64,000 nucleotides of DNA from Pycnococcus provasolii. Its lineage: Eukaryota; Chlorophyta; Pseudoscourfieldiophyceae; Pseudoscourfieldiales; Pycnococcaceae. A program made the position numbers and the translations under genes. Shown here piece by piece: positions 1 through 10,600 of the stretch (its first letter is position 1; each line of letters opens with the position of its first letter). The notes below the pieces were generated by a model that was not told the origin of the DNA, did not search any database, and worked only from the letters and a program-made list of their open reading frames with translations. Where the stretch lies: contig OW568885.1 of NCBI GenBank assembly GCA_938743325.2, positions 372,001 through 436,000 of the forward strand, in the 5' to 3' direction.

Positions 1-2454
1 CGTCGACTCTTGCTCTTCCCTTTCGGACGCGCCAGCCCTTTCGCGAGCTTCACGTTCCTCACGTGCTTTCGCTTCCGCACGAGCCTGAGCCTCTTCCACC
101 AACCTCGCTTCAGCCTCTGCCCTCTCTCGGGCTTCCTGCTCCTCGCGAGCCCTCTCCTCCGCGATCGCCCGAATTCTCGCTTCCTCCTCCTCGCGAGCCC
201 TCTCCTCCGCGATCGCCCGAAGTCTCGCTTCCTCCTCCTCGCGAGCCTTAGCCTGCGCGACCGCACGCTGTCGGGCTTCCTCCTCCTCACGAGACTGAGC
301 CTCCGCGACCGCACGCTGTCGGGCTTCCTCCTCTTCACGAGCCTTAGCCTCGGCCCTCACGCGGGATTCCTGCTCTTCACGAGCCTTTGCCTCCGCGATC
401 GCGCGAGCCTTAGCCTCGGCTGCTTCCGTTCTCTGGCGCCTTGCCTCCTCCTCCAGTTCGCGGATCCTGGCATCCTCCTCGTCATACTGCGGTGGGTCTG
501 GCGGAGGTCCCGCTGCATACACTGCAGACACAGCTGCCACAACCGGCAAGGGCTCAGGTGGCTCCAGCGGAGCGTATGAGCCGTCAGTAGGAGCAAGAGG
601 AGGAAGTGCGGCATAACTTGTTAGCACGATCGCCCTCATCTTCGCCATCTCGGTTTCCCAGTCAATGTCATCCTCAACGTCGTCATCTCCGTGCGATTGC
701 ATTGATTTCGCCTCCCAAGGGAAGATTCGAGGATAAGAACCAACAAGACTGCCAACGTCGTCAAATCGTCCGACGGCCAAGCTGTTGAAGCTTTCCGCAT
801 CTAGCTCGTTTCCCGTGAAAAACAGAGCGCCACCCTGCTCTGCGTTTAACTGCTCGAACGCGAGTGCCTCTCGTGCACTTGGCCATCTCGCCACAGCTGC
901 CGTTCGGAGCTCAGCTGCGGCAGAAGCCATCGGTGACGATGATCCACGAAGGTTGCCACGGCATGCTTCCGTTGCCATCGTATTCGCGTATGCAAGCGCC
1001 CTCTCGTAGCTTGCCATGAATCCACGACGCGTGACCCAAAGGTGACGTCGCAGCATCGGTGCAGCATGACCAGGGTGAGATCCCCACCCGGTGCCCACCT
1101 CTGCGAGCACGTCGAGCATCTCCGCAAGCTCACTCGCGAGTGCACGATCGTCCTCCGCGGGAATGAGGTATGGACCTGTGCGCTTTGTGATGTCGGATGC
1201 CTTGAGCAGAAGCGCGGCATCGGCATCCTCTGCATCGAGCGCGGCTGTAGAGATGGCGTGCTCACACGCGCGCACATGCGCAAGAATGTTGGAAGCATCC
1301 TGCTGCACGAGCGTCGTCAGTGCGTGCCACGGCGGATCTCCCACCACGCGCGCCACAGCTCGATGGCCGTGGAAGGCGAGGCATAACGCGTTGGCGGACG
1401 TGTCGTCGTCCTGCAGACCGAGAATGTCGACGTGCCAGTCGAGCACCAGCCACACGTCCAGCGGCGAAACTTCGTCGCGCCCATCGAGCTTGGCAACCAT
1501 TTGCAGCACGTGCGTCCACAACGAGGCTGCTGCGCGGTTGGGCGCTGCCTGCACGTGGGACGAGCTCAATGCTACCAACACGCTCGTGAGCACGTCTTGG
1601 ACATCCGCGGACACGGCCGCAGATGACGCACGACGGCGCAAGACGTTCGCGATGTCATCTTGTAGCAGTGCAAGCGCATGTGGTGGTCCAGCCTTATCGC
1701 GAGCGCTGCTCGCAGATTCCGAGGGAATGTCACGAGCGAAACGCCGAGCGGATCTGGCAGCGTGCAGCGGTACGCACCTGCCATCGGCGCCGCCGATACC
1801 AACGTCGAAGACGACGACGTCTTCGGCGCGCGTATCTGGCATGCCTGCCGTTGCGTGCGCGACGGCTCGTTCCGCGCAGCGCTCGCGTTTGTTCCATCCA
1901 GGACCATCGAGGCGCACGGCGAACCCTCCCACCGCTGCAAGCAGAGCCGCGAGGGCACCTCTCAGTGCAAGTCTGCTCCCGTTTTCGAACGAAGCTGCGT
2001 GCACGGCGTCAGCCCATGCGCCGCAAACGAGTGCTCTGCACGGAGGTGCCGCGGGGATTGATTTAAGTGCCGCGCGCAAAGCGTTCGCCTCAGCCTGGTC
2101 AAACACGTGCTTGTTGTGTTGCTTATTGTGTTGCATCTCCTCCTCGTTTGCCGCGTGAGCGCTTCGTGCCGTCCTGAGCGCAGGCTTTGGCGGCTGTCTC
2201 ATGGCGCAGACTCGCCGCGAGACGTGCGCATACTTGTTGGCATTCGGCTTCTCGAGGAACGTGCTAATTAGTTTGTGTGCGTCCATGGTGGCAATCCGCG
2301 ATCCGTTCGGTCCTATTATTTGCGCGAGTGTGTGGTTAAGCTGGAACGTCGATCCGCCGTCGTCGTCGCTGTCACCGTCGTACACAGAGTCGTACGTTAA
2401 GGCCTCGCCAACCATTGGCATGAGCACCACACCTTTCGCATGAGCACGCGTCAT
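1..2454 (-). CDS. Unrecognised Ala-rich protein with C-terminal charged coiled coil (partial, runs off left edge)
   Basis: The minus strand is open without a stop from an ATG at 2454 to the left edge, giving 818 visible residues. An in-frame TAA lies just upstream of the ATG, so the start is well bounded. Residues 1-30 are acidic (DGDSDDDGG). Residues about 60-640 are Ala/Arg/Leu-rich and look helical, with no domain I recognise. From about residue 680 to the edge the protein is a continuous charged coiled coil (blocks such as [16 protein letters not shown]) with a near-exact 16-residue period. The matching 48-bp DNA repeat means this part probably varies in copy number. The plus-strand frames opposite are low-complexity Ser/Ala translations and look like shadows. 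The true C-terminus lies outside the window. Function is unknown; a structural or cytoskeletal role is only a guess from the coiled coil. Confidence 0.75.
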   Translation of the reverse strand, partial: MTRAHAKGVVLMPMVGEALTYDSVYDGDSDDDGGSTFQLNHTLAQIIGPNGSRIATMDAHKLISTFLEKPNANKYAHVSRRVCAMRQPPKPALRTARSAHAANEEEMQHNKQHNKHVFDQAEANALRAALKSIPAAPPCRALVCGAWADAVHAASFENGSRLALRGALAALLAAVGGFAVRLDGPGWNKRERCAERAVAHATAGMPDTRAEDVVVFDVGIGGADGRCVPLHAARSARRFARDIPSESASSARDKAGPPHALALLQDDIANVLRRRASSAAVSADVQDVLTSVLVALSSSHVQAAPNRAAASLWTHVLQMVAKLDGRDEVSPLDVWLVLDWHVDILGLQDDDTSANALCLAFHGHRAVARVVGDPPWHALTTLVQQDASNILAHVRACEHAISTAALDAEDADAALLLKASDITKRTGPYLIPAEDDRALASELAEMLDVLAEVGTGWGSHPGHAAPMLRRHLWVTRRGFMASYERALAYANTMATEACRGNLRGSSSPMASAAAELRTAAVARWPSAREALAFEQLNAEQGGALFFTGNELDAESFNSLAVGRFDDVGSLVGSYPRIFPWEAKSMQSHGDDDVEDDIDWETEMAKMRAIVLTSYAALPPLAPTDGSYAPLEPPEPLPVVAAVSAVYAAGPPPDPPQYDEEDARIRELEEEARRQRTEAAEAKARAIAEAKAREEQESRVRAEAKAREEEEARQRAVAEAQSREEEEARQRAVAQAKAREEEEARLRAIAEERAREEEEARIRAIAEERAREEQEARERAEAEARLVEEAQARAEAKAREEREARERAGASEREEQEST

Positions 2455-3513
2455 TGGCCACTCGAGCTTCACCAACTTAACTTACTTACTTGGCTCGCGA
2501 AGAGGGGAGGGCTCAGTGGGCTGCTGTGCGCGCGCCTTAAGGAGGGACTTGTTGCGAGGGGGCTTTGAAGTCAAACCCAAACCAGTTCCCAGGGCCTGAT
2601 TCTGTTTGGGGGTTTGACTTCTTTGGCAAAGAGTGTTTGGTTTCTTTCGGGGTTTGGTTTCTTCCTCCTTAAGAGTATTTGGTGTGTCGCTTTATGTATG
2701 TAGAAAGAGACGGCGAAGGGACACAACAACGACGCAAATGGACGCCCTAGGTGGTTGCGAATTGCGAATTCGTCTCTGTACATACATGATACAGTGAGTG
2801 TAAATGCAAGACGCACTACGAGAACCGTAACTTACATAGCAGCTCACCAACTGCAATGCAAAGAGAGAGAAAAAAGATGCTGAAATCTTGCTGAAATGGA
2901 GAAAAAAAGAAAACCAGGAAAAAAAACAAAAAACAAAACTCTCCTAGCGTACCCGGGTACCCGTACGACAAAAGCTGAGCGGCGCTGGGAACGTGGTCCT
3001 AGAAGAAAAGTTACGGCCGCGTTGCTAAAACAACAGGCACCAAGCGCGCGGCATGAGCGGGCGAGATGAGCGTCATGACAACCTTCCGAGTGAGAAAAAC
3101 CAAACGCAAGAAACAAAAATCACCAAGCACCACGGAATGAGCCTGTGGTAAAAACTCATGAAAACATTCTTGAAAAGAATGGGGCCATCAACAACTCCGT
3201 CTGTCCGTGTTCCCACACAGTGGCAAGTTGTAACGCATCGCATCGCGCCGAGCAATACAGTAGAGCATCGCAGCATCGCAGCATCGCAGCAGCGTGGCAC
3301 GGGAGGTGATACAGTACATTTCCACCTATGTTGGTACACGGCCTTGTTGGAGCGGCCGGGGCGCTCAAGCTCTCAAGGAACTTCACGAGGGCAACGCGTC
3401 AACCCCACAACCACAAGCACAGGCCAACTTACAAGTGGTGGGGTGGTGCGGTGCAGAAATCCACTTATTTATTTTTCGGATTAGTTTTCGCATCAGTCAG
3501 ACTGTCAAGAATC
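2455..3513. other. Intergenic region between divergent genes
   Basis: About 1.06 kb without a supported gene, lying between the divergent starts at 2454 (minus) and 3514 (plus), so it should hold both promoters. It has T-rich stretches around 2600-2680 and a short tandem repeat of cagcatcg around 3263-3292. No clear TATA box or RNA gene was seen. Confidence 0.5.
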
Positions 3514-5151
3514 ATGTCCGTCCGTTCGGGTGATGATGTGGTGGTGATGGCCGCTGACATGGTGGGTTCGGGTGAAAACCTTGCCGTTGACGATGATGAG
3601 CTACCGCCGGTCGCGGTCGAGGCGCCGTTACCCCCGACTTCTTCTTCGACGCTTTACCACGCACACTTGTCGCCGACACCACCCCCGAAGAACCCACGGG
3701 CGTTAAGACAAGAACGGATGCGAAGGCCGTCGAAAGACGCGGAGGAGGAGGAAAAGGCCGAAGCAGCGTCGGGTGCCGTAATGTACGAAAACGAACTGGC
3801 TTCGTTGGCGGAGGTGCGCGGCGTGAAGGGCAACAAAGAACTTGCCAAGAACCAAGAAAAGGAGAAGAAGTCCGTACCAAGCAACGACGACGACGACGAC
3901 GACGACGACAAACTTGAGGTGATCGCGTACACCGAGGAATGCCCGATCTCAGCAGTGAGCGACGAGGAAAGAACACAAGATCAGCAGGCGCGCCGTGAGA
4001 TGGAGGCGAGGCAGCCGGAACCGGCGTACGCCAAGCTGTCCGTTTTGTTCCTGGGAACCAGTTTCCTGTTCGCCACCTTCGGCGTCATATTAGGATACCT
4101 GTCTGGCACGTGGTTCGACGAAAGCTTGTCGTCGGGCTGTTCCGATGCTTCAAAGGCGAATGCCGCGGCGTGGTTCTCTCACGGCGTGTGCATCGCCACA
4201 CTCGCGTTCGCATGGGCCGCGCCTGTCGTGCGCCACAACTTGGAGGAGTCGCTCGCGGCCCAAAACCGGCGGCTGAACGAGGTGCAAAACAAGATCGTGT
4301 ACAACTTCATCAGGATCTCCAAGCTCGTTGGCTGGTTCTTGCTATGTGCGTGCGTCATTATGGGAGCTCGCGCCGCGCTCATGAGTAGCTCCTACCGCAG
4401 CAACTGCTGCGATTTCTCCAAGGCGATTGAGGAGTACCGCAAGGAGCAAATAATGGGCACCGGCACGCTCGCCACCACACTTGCGCCACCACCGGCGCCG
4501 TCTTCGCTGCAGGAGATGCCTTCGCCGCCGCCGCTGCCGCCGTTCAAGAGGGAGTCCTTCTACAAGACGAACGTATACGGACGGCGGCTTCAGATGAGCC
4601 ACCCCCACGACACGCCCACCAACAGGCGCAACGGAGCGAAATCGTCGGGTATGAATCCGCAGTTCACGCTGCGCGAGCTGGAGATGGGAGCTAAGGAAGG
4701 AGGCGAGCAGTGCGGCGTGCTGTCGACCAAACCGCCGGAGTTGCTCAGCGCGCCAGTCGTGAGTGTCTTAGGCGTCATGCTTCTCGTCGCCGCGATGTTT
4801 TGCTCGGAGCGCTTCTGGGCGTCGTCGATGCTCCTCCTGAGCTCTGGAAGCGTGCTCTGGAATTTTGCGCAGAGAGCTCTTAACTTCACATGTATCTCGC
4901 AGTCGCCATCCCTGGCAGCGACACTAGACGCGAGCTTACGTGGCGGAGAAAACTTCAACAATGGAGTGGGCGAGCACGCCGACATGCAAATTGTCGAGCC
5001 GACCGTGCCGCCGCCGGCGACGGAATCATTGGATGTGCAAGATTCATCGCGTAAACTTACCGCTCATGGTGCCGTCGCCGTGGTCATCGTGCCTGGTTCT
5101 TCGGACGAGCATATGCTTGACCGCGTGCTTGTTGCACGAGTCGTGCCATGA
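3514..5151 (+). CDS. Multi-pass membrane protein of unknown function with acidic N-terminal region
   Basis: A 545-residue protein if it starts at the ATG at 3514 (MSVRSGDD). The frame is open back to 3328, but that extension reads as non-coding sequence. The N-terminal 170 residues are polar and low in complexity, with a run of Asp codons near 3886-3908 and Pro/Glu-rich patches, and are probably cytosolic. Hydrophobic segments follow at about residues 174-197, 217-240, 270-290, 414-430 and 434-453. A Pro-rich loop (about 330-350) separates the third from the fourth segment. Several Cys residues sit in the loops. This gives about five membrane spans. I recognise no transporter, receptor or enzyme motif. 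It converges on TXNDC9, with 124 bp between the two stop codons. Confidence 0.75.
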   Translation: MSVRSGDDVVVMAADMVGSGENLAVDDDELPPVAVEAPLPPTSSSTLYHAHLSPTPPPKNPRALRQERMRRPSKDAEEEEKAEAASGAVMYENELASLAEVRGVKGNKELAKNQEKEKKSVPSNDDDDDDDDKLEVIAYTEECPISAVSDEERTQDQQARREMEARQPEPAYAKLSVLFLGTSFLFATFGVILGYLSGTWFDESLSSGCSDASKANAAAWFSHGVCIATLAFAWAAPVVRHNLEESLAAQNRRLNEVQNKIVYNFIRISKLVGWFLLCACVIMGARAALMSSSYRSNCCDFSKAIEEYRKEQIMGTGTLATTLAPPPAPSSLQEMPSPPPLPPFKRESFYKTNVYGRRLQMSHPHDTPTNRRNGAKSSGMNPQFTLRELEMGAKEGGEQCGVLSTKPPELLSAPVVSVLGVMLLVAAMFCSERFWASSMLLLSSGSVLWNFAQRALNFTCISQSPSLAATLDASLRGGENFNNGVGEHADMQIVEPTVPPPATESLDVQDSSRKLTAHGAVAVVIVPGSSDEHMLDRVLVARVVP

Positions 5152-5275
5152 TTCCGAGGCGCGACACGAATTGAGTAGTTATGTATATATTATCGAGAAT
5201 TTAAGAAACCTTTACAACAGTCTTGCTTCAAAAAATGAATGGCTTATTTATCTTTCAACATGATCGCGGATGGAT

Positions 5276-6130
5276 TCAATCGGAGAAGTCGCTGTCCTCG
5301 TCATCACTGTCCACCTTGCCTCGCCGTCCGCCAGCGCGGACTGAGCTTCGCGCGCGGTTCGCCATCTCTCGTCGCTCATCCTCGTTGTCATCCGCGTCGT
5401 CGTCGCTGCCCCCGCCAAGATCACGCGGTTTGATTGCGCCCGCATTCTGCAGACGCTCCTCGAGAACAGACGTCTTGAAGTCGTCCTTTCCTCCAAATTC
5501 CTCGAACCCGACGATGCGGTCGTACGCCACACCTTTGTGGAAGAAGACGATGCAGGGTAGCATCTGCACGTTGAGTTTCTTCACGAAGAACGGCGAGTCT
5601 GGTGCGGAGAGTCGTACGAATCGCGTGTCGAAGTATCTCGGGCACAGTGCCTTGAGGTGTTTGTCGATGATCTTGCACCTTTCGAATTCGTCGTGATAGA
5701 AGTGCACAATGACGTGATCGCTCTGCGTGACAGCGTCTAGGAAGTCGTCTTGCGCAATGATTTCGTACTGTCCGTGTCCTTTCACTTTCATGACTTGTCT
5801 TTTTTCAGACGCTTCTTTCAGCTGCTGGAGTCGCGTTTCGTGCAGTTTGGCGAGTTCGTCTTCAGCGTCGTCGTCGTTGATTTTCAAGTTACGAATATCC
5901 ACACCACGCGAATTCTCAAGTTCCAGGGCGCGCAGGTAGTCGGCCTGCTCGTCGCGCATCTCCTTCTTGATGTTGCGCGCCGCTGCCTGCATGACGTTGC
6001 CCATGGCGAGCGAGTTGAAGGTGCCTCGGTCCATGAAGCCCTCGGCGTTGCGCGAGTCGGCGCGCGAGCCCGGCATGCCCAGCGGCGTGCCCGTCTTCAT
6101 CAGCGCGCCGTCGGAGTACTGCTCCGCCAT
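5276..6130 (-). CDS. TXNDC9: Thioredoxin domain-containing protein 9 (phosducin-like CCT cofactor)
   Basis: A 284-residue protein. Residues about 55-120 form a charged helix (ALELENSRG, KLHETRLQQLKEA). A thioredoxin-like fold follows, with the family hallmarks HVIVHFYH, FERCKIIDKHL, FVRLSAPDSPFFVKKLN and MLPCIVFFHKG. TXNDC9/PLP3-type proteins are known to bind the CCT/TRiC chaperonin and modulate actin and tubulin folding. As in the family, the redox CxxC is not present; only a single Cys (ERCK) remains at that position, so thiol-disulfide chemistry is not expected. The C-terminus is acidic and Ser/Asp-rich (DSDDEDSDFSD), a likely casein-kinase-type region. The ATG at 6130 gives a full-length protein for the family. 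Upstream is a degenerate telomere-like array. Confidence 0.93.
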   Translation of the reverse strand: MAEQYSDGALMKTGTPLGMPGSRADSRNAEGFMDRGTFNSLAMGNVMQAAARNIKKEMRDEQADYLRALELENSRGVDIRNLKINDDDAEDELAKLHETRLQQLKEASEKRQVMKVKGHGQYEIIAQDDFLDAVTQSDHVIVHFYHDEFERCKIIDKHLKALCPRYFDTRFVRLSAPDSPFFVKKLNVQMLPCIVFFHKGVAYDRIVGFEEFGGKDDFKTSVLEERLQNAGAIKPRDLGGGSDDDADDNEDERREMANRARSSVRAGGRRGKVDSDDEDSDFSD

Positions 6131-6267
6131 CCTGACAACGAGGGAAAGCTGATCTGGATTCGCAGGGCCCGGGGGGGGGGAGGGAAAGAAAACAAAAGGG
6201 ACGCGGGAGGAACACGAAAAATCAGAACAGGGGGAAAAAGCAACCGGACCCAGAATGGGAGGAGAAC

Positions 6268-6475
6268 GAACCCTAACGCTAACCCTAAACCCTATGCCCT
6301 AACGCTAACGCTAACGCTATACCCTATACCCTACACCCTAGGCCCTAACCCTAGACCTTAACCCTAGACCCTAACGCTACACCCTAACGTAGACCCTACA
6401 CCCTATACTCTAAGGTTAGACCCTAGAGTCCTAGACCCTAGACCCTAACCCTATACCCTAACCCTGTACCCTATC
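6268..6475. repeat. Degenerate interstitial telomere-like array (CCCTAA variants)
   Basis: About 200 bp of imperfect ccctaa, ccctaacgctaa, ccctata and ccctaga units, reading CCCTAA on the plus strand. It begins about 140 bp upstream of the TXNDC9 start. The high divergence between units marks it as older than the perfect arrays elsewhere in the window. Confidence 0.85.
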
Positions 6476-7624
6476 GTAGTCGTATTCATGGTCGTATGAT
6501 AGTCGTATGTCCTGGAGAAAGAGTTAGGGGTTAGGGCTAGCTAGGGGTAGGGTCTACAGGTAGGGTCACTGGTAGGGTCTACTACCTGGGTCTCCCACCT
6601 GGGTCTACTCATACCTTCTCAGCTTCTCAGCCTCTCAGGAGAGCCGTTGTCGACGTGCCCTCAGGTGTCAGGTGAAGGTGGCGTCCTCTTCTGCGTCCTC
6701 TCGGAGTCTCGGACCGAGTTGTCGGACGAGATTCCTGGTATTCCTTCCCTTCGGAAAACAGACGCGTGATCAATAGTCTAACTTATCGTAGTTGTAAGGA
6801 CGGTGCCGCGTCTCAAGAGAACTCAAGAGGAGGAGGAAGGAGGAGGAGAGTATTCCTTCCTACATACAGCGATACATAGAGACCAATAGAGCTGTCTGCC
6901 TGGTAGGGAAGTACTAAAAAGGGAAACAACTGGCACACTTATTAATCTCGGCTTTTTTTTCTGCCAGGTCTCGAACTCAAGGCCAGGTCTTGTGAGGTGG
7001 GCTTGCGTGTCTACGATAGAATAGACTAGTGTCTCCGACCAGGCAGAACCAGGAGCTTGCACCCTGAAGTCCAGGAGCTTGCTTCAGTTGCTGAACAAGA
7101 GAACGGCCTTATGGGTCGCCATCAGGGTCGCTTGCTGATCTGTGTGAGACCACAGTACATGTGAAAGAGAGAGAGAGATGTCAAACAACAGAGGCCGCGT
7201 GAAGACGACTTGTCTTGTTGGGAATTGGGAACTTCACTCAACTACAACAACTTCAACTTGCCACTTGCCACTTGCCACTTGGTGGTGCCAACTTCAATCA
7301 ACTTCGCGCTCGAGTTCAACTTGGTGGTCTCCGGCGAGTTCTCCAAGTACTTCCTACTTCGTCTTGTTGAACTCGCGGCCTTCTCTCCCGCGATTCCCAA
7401 TCCCTCCGGGCTCCATTCCGGAGAGGAGATTACCGGCTGCTAATATTTCAACTATCCCGCTCCATTGAAAGTTGTCCTTGTCGTTTATTATATTTTGTTC
7501 ACGTCTCAGGGTGCTCTTTAAGGCTTGGCGTTTGTGTGCTCGTTTCTATTTGGCATAGTCATATAGCACGGCCATATAGCAGCTCGTACATACAATACAA
7601 TACATACAATACACGCATATATAT
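6476..7624. other. Intergenic region upstream of LRRC9-like gene
   Basis: No supported gene. Short G-rich variants of the telomere-like unit (ttaggggttaggg, ctacctgggtct repeats) continue to about 6610. The sequence just before 7625 is AT-rich (catatatatatg), and the start codon lies at the end of that run. Possible RNA start signals cannot be assigned. Confidence 0.45.
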
Positions 7625-10600
7625 ATGCCGGTGCAACCACGGGATGCCGCGGCGGCGGCGTCCGCGCCCAGGCAGGCCGCCGCGCTGAGCCGGACCAACT
7701 CCTCCGCGGCCGCTGCGGCGCGCAAAGCCGCGGCAGCCTCGTCCTCGAATACGGCAAGCTTGAGCCGATCAACCTCGGCGGCGGCAACGGCAAGCAGAGC
7801 AAATAAAGTGCCCGCGAAAAGCAGGTCAACGGTCGTCGACGAAGATCACGTCGACGAAGAAGACGACATCGATACCGCCGTTGCTGAAAGCCAGCGTGAC
7901 GAGCAGCGACGAGCAGCCGCGCTGGAAACGCGAAGAAAGACGCCGGCGTCGGCAACGAGCAGCGGCGGCGCCTCGAGCGAACAAGCGAGGCAACTACGCG
8001 AAACGCTGCGACGCCTGCCCAGCTCCGAAGTGATCGCCGTCCGTGACCTCTGCGAAGCGAACGGGATCAGCGAGGCGCGCATGATCGAGAGAAACGACTC
8101 CATCAAACGCATCGAGATGTTCATGATGAACTTCCCGGCAATAAGAGGCGTCGAGTTCTTCCCCAGCATCGTCGAGCTGTCCATCACTATGCAGGAGGTG
8201 AACCGCATCGCCAACCTAGGAAGCTTGCAAAAGCTCGAGAGGTTGTGGCTGAGTGAAAACCGCATCGCACGCATCGAGGGACTCGACAACCTCACCAACC
8301 TGCAAGAACTGTACTTGTACAGCAATAAGATACGGCACGTCGACAACCTCAGCCAGTGCACAAACCTGAAGCGGCTGTGGCTTGCGGACAACAAGATCGG
8401 ATACGTGGGCGCCGCGAGCATCAGCGCACTCACCAACCTCGAGGAGATCAATCTCGCGTCTAACACGATCGAGACGGTTGGCGACGTGCTCCTGCCTCTC
8501 ACGAAGCTCACGACGCTCAACCTCGCGGCGAACAAAATCGGAAGCTTTCGGGAGGTGAGCGCTCTCGCGCGGCTGCCGTCTCTCACGAACTTGGCGCTCT
8601 CTGACCCGCACTGGGGAAGCTGCCCCGTGAGCGAGCTGTGCAACTATCACACATACGCGCTCTTCCATCTCGGCTCGTCGCTCAAGCAGCTAGACACGCT
8701 GGAGCTGCAGCCGGATGCCATCAGCGTGGCCGAGGCGACGTTCATGAAGAAGCGCATGTACTACAACATGCGATGCAAAACCTTAAAGCGGAACACCACG
8801 GACGCAATCAGGAGAGCAGACGACGGCATGCGGTGCGTGCTTCGCAGAGCGCACCTCGCGCGCGCGCTCGTTGTATGCCAGGCACGTGCGTACGAACGCG
8901 AGGTGGCGCTGTGCGGCGGCATCGACGCCGCGCCGGCAGGTCCAAATATGGAGGCACTCGAGGCGAAGCTTGCACAGCTGCGTGGTGTTGCGGCCGTGTG
9001 CGAGCAGCAGGCGGCGGCGACCGAGGCTTTCTTTGGAGAGGCTGAAAGACGCACGCACGAGCTCGCGGACGCGTACACGCGCCGCATGATCGTCGAGCTT
9101 GAGACAGGCGGTAACGTCAGGCTGGAAGATGGCAAGCCGTCCGACCTGTGGTACACATCGTGCGTCGATCTCGTTCACAGCCGATTCTTCTCTGAAGACT
9201 TTGCTCAGTACGGCATCACGGGCATTCGTGTCACCCGCGTGAGCCGCGTGCACAATCGATTTCTACGAACTCGCTTCGAAACGGCGCTGAGCGAGAAGGT
9301 GGACACGTCAGACGCGAGCCACAAAAGGACGATGGAGTATCTATTCTACGGAGAGCCGCTTAGTATGCGCGGTGAGCTACAGAGAGCAGCCGAGGAGGGA
9401 TTCCGGCCGCCAAGTGAGTACGCTAGCCTCGGCCTCGACGGCGCGGTCGTGCTATCCAATTCCGTCAGCCTTTGCGATAACCCGCGCCTTGACTCCGGCA
9501 CCGCATCAACTTCATCGACCATCTCCGCGACCATGCGCTCGCTGAAGCGCGGGCGGCTGCTTGTGACAAAGGTCTTCCTTGGCAAGTGTGTTGCCGAGGA
9601 TGCCGCGGCCAAGGCTGCGTCGCGCGCTGCTGCTGGTGCAGCCGCAGGTGCGCCTCGCGTCACGAAAGAGGCGTACGGGGAGGTAGATTCGGTATACCGC
9701 GCGAACGACGCTAAGCAACGACTTTGGTTCGTCTTCAATCCGCACTTTTGCCTACCCGAGTACGTCGTGGACTTCGAGTACGAGGTCGCGCAGCCGGACG
9801 AGACTTATGCCGTGCCTTCAGCCGTGCCTTCCGATTCAACCGGTGCGTCGGAAGACGGCAGTGCGCCAGCTGACTCTGTGCGAGCGATGCCGCTTATCTC
9901 GAGCCAGCCAGAGAGTTCCGAAGAGGCGGCGCTACGCAGCGCTGAACTTGCGCACTTCCCACCAGAGGTGCGATCGCTGGCTGCGTCGCTGGCACCCTTC
10001 TTGCCCATGCGCTCGTCGTCGATGAGTTCGAAAGGTGAACGGGACTGGGATTCTGCCGATGGTGGCCGAGAAGACGCGGTGGCGTCGGTAAGGATGCTTG
10101 GTGTGCAGACTGACGAAGCGGCAGATGATTCAAATCATGGAAGCAATGCCGTACCCGAGGCGGTCGACTCGCTCGCGGCGGCAAATCGACTCACAGCAGC
10201 CATGTCCGCCTGCATTAATGGTGGAGCTGTGGCTGGTGGCAACGTGTCGGCGTGTACGCCCGTGCTAGAAAATGTGATCGGTCACGCGGGCGGCAGTGCC
10301 AGCACAGTCGCGCGTGCACTCTGTGCGGCGCCGGTTGTAAGTAAGGGGCGTCGACTCCCATCTCTGAGCTCAGATGAGGATGTACAGGGCGTCGTCGACG
10401 AGCTTAAGTCGGGCATCGAAAAGGCAGCCCTGCGGCAGATGACGCCGACGGATCCAGGTGATCCGGACTTAAGTGCGGGAATGAAGGCGGTCTTTGGCGT
10501 GCAAACTGTGGAGAAGCTGTCTGATATCACCCGCGTCGATTTGCACGGCCGTGGCCTGTCGTCACTTAATCGGTTTGCCAAAATGTTTCCTGACGCCACG

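Noticed and set aside
1091-2158. 355-residue open frame on the plus strand
   Set aside because: Ser/Ala/Cys-rich, no domain, and antisense to a longer frame on the minus strand with better coding character and a bounded start.
3328-3513. N-terminal extension of the membrane protein at 3514
   Set aside because: In frame but compositionally unlike coding sequence, with short tandem repeats just upstream.
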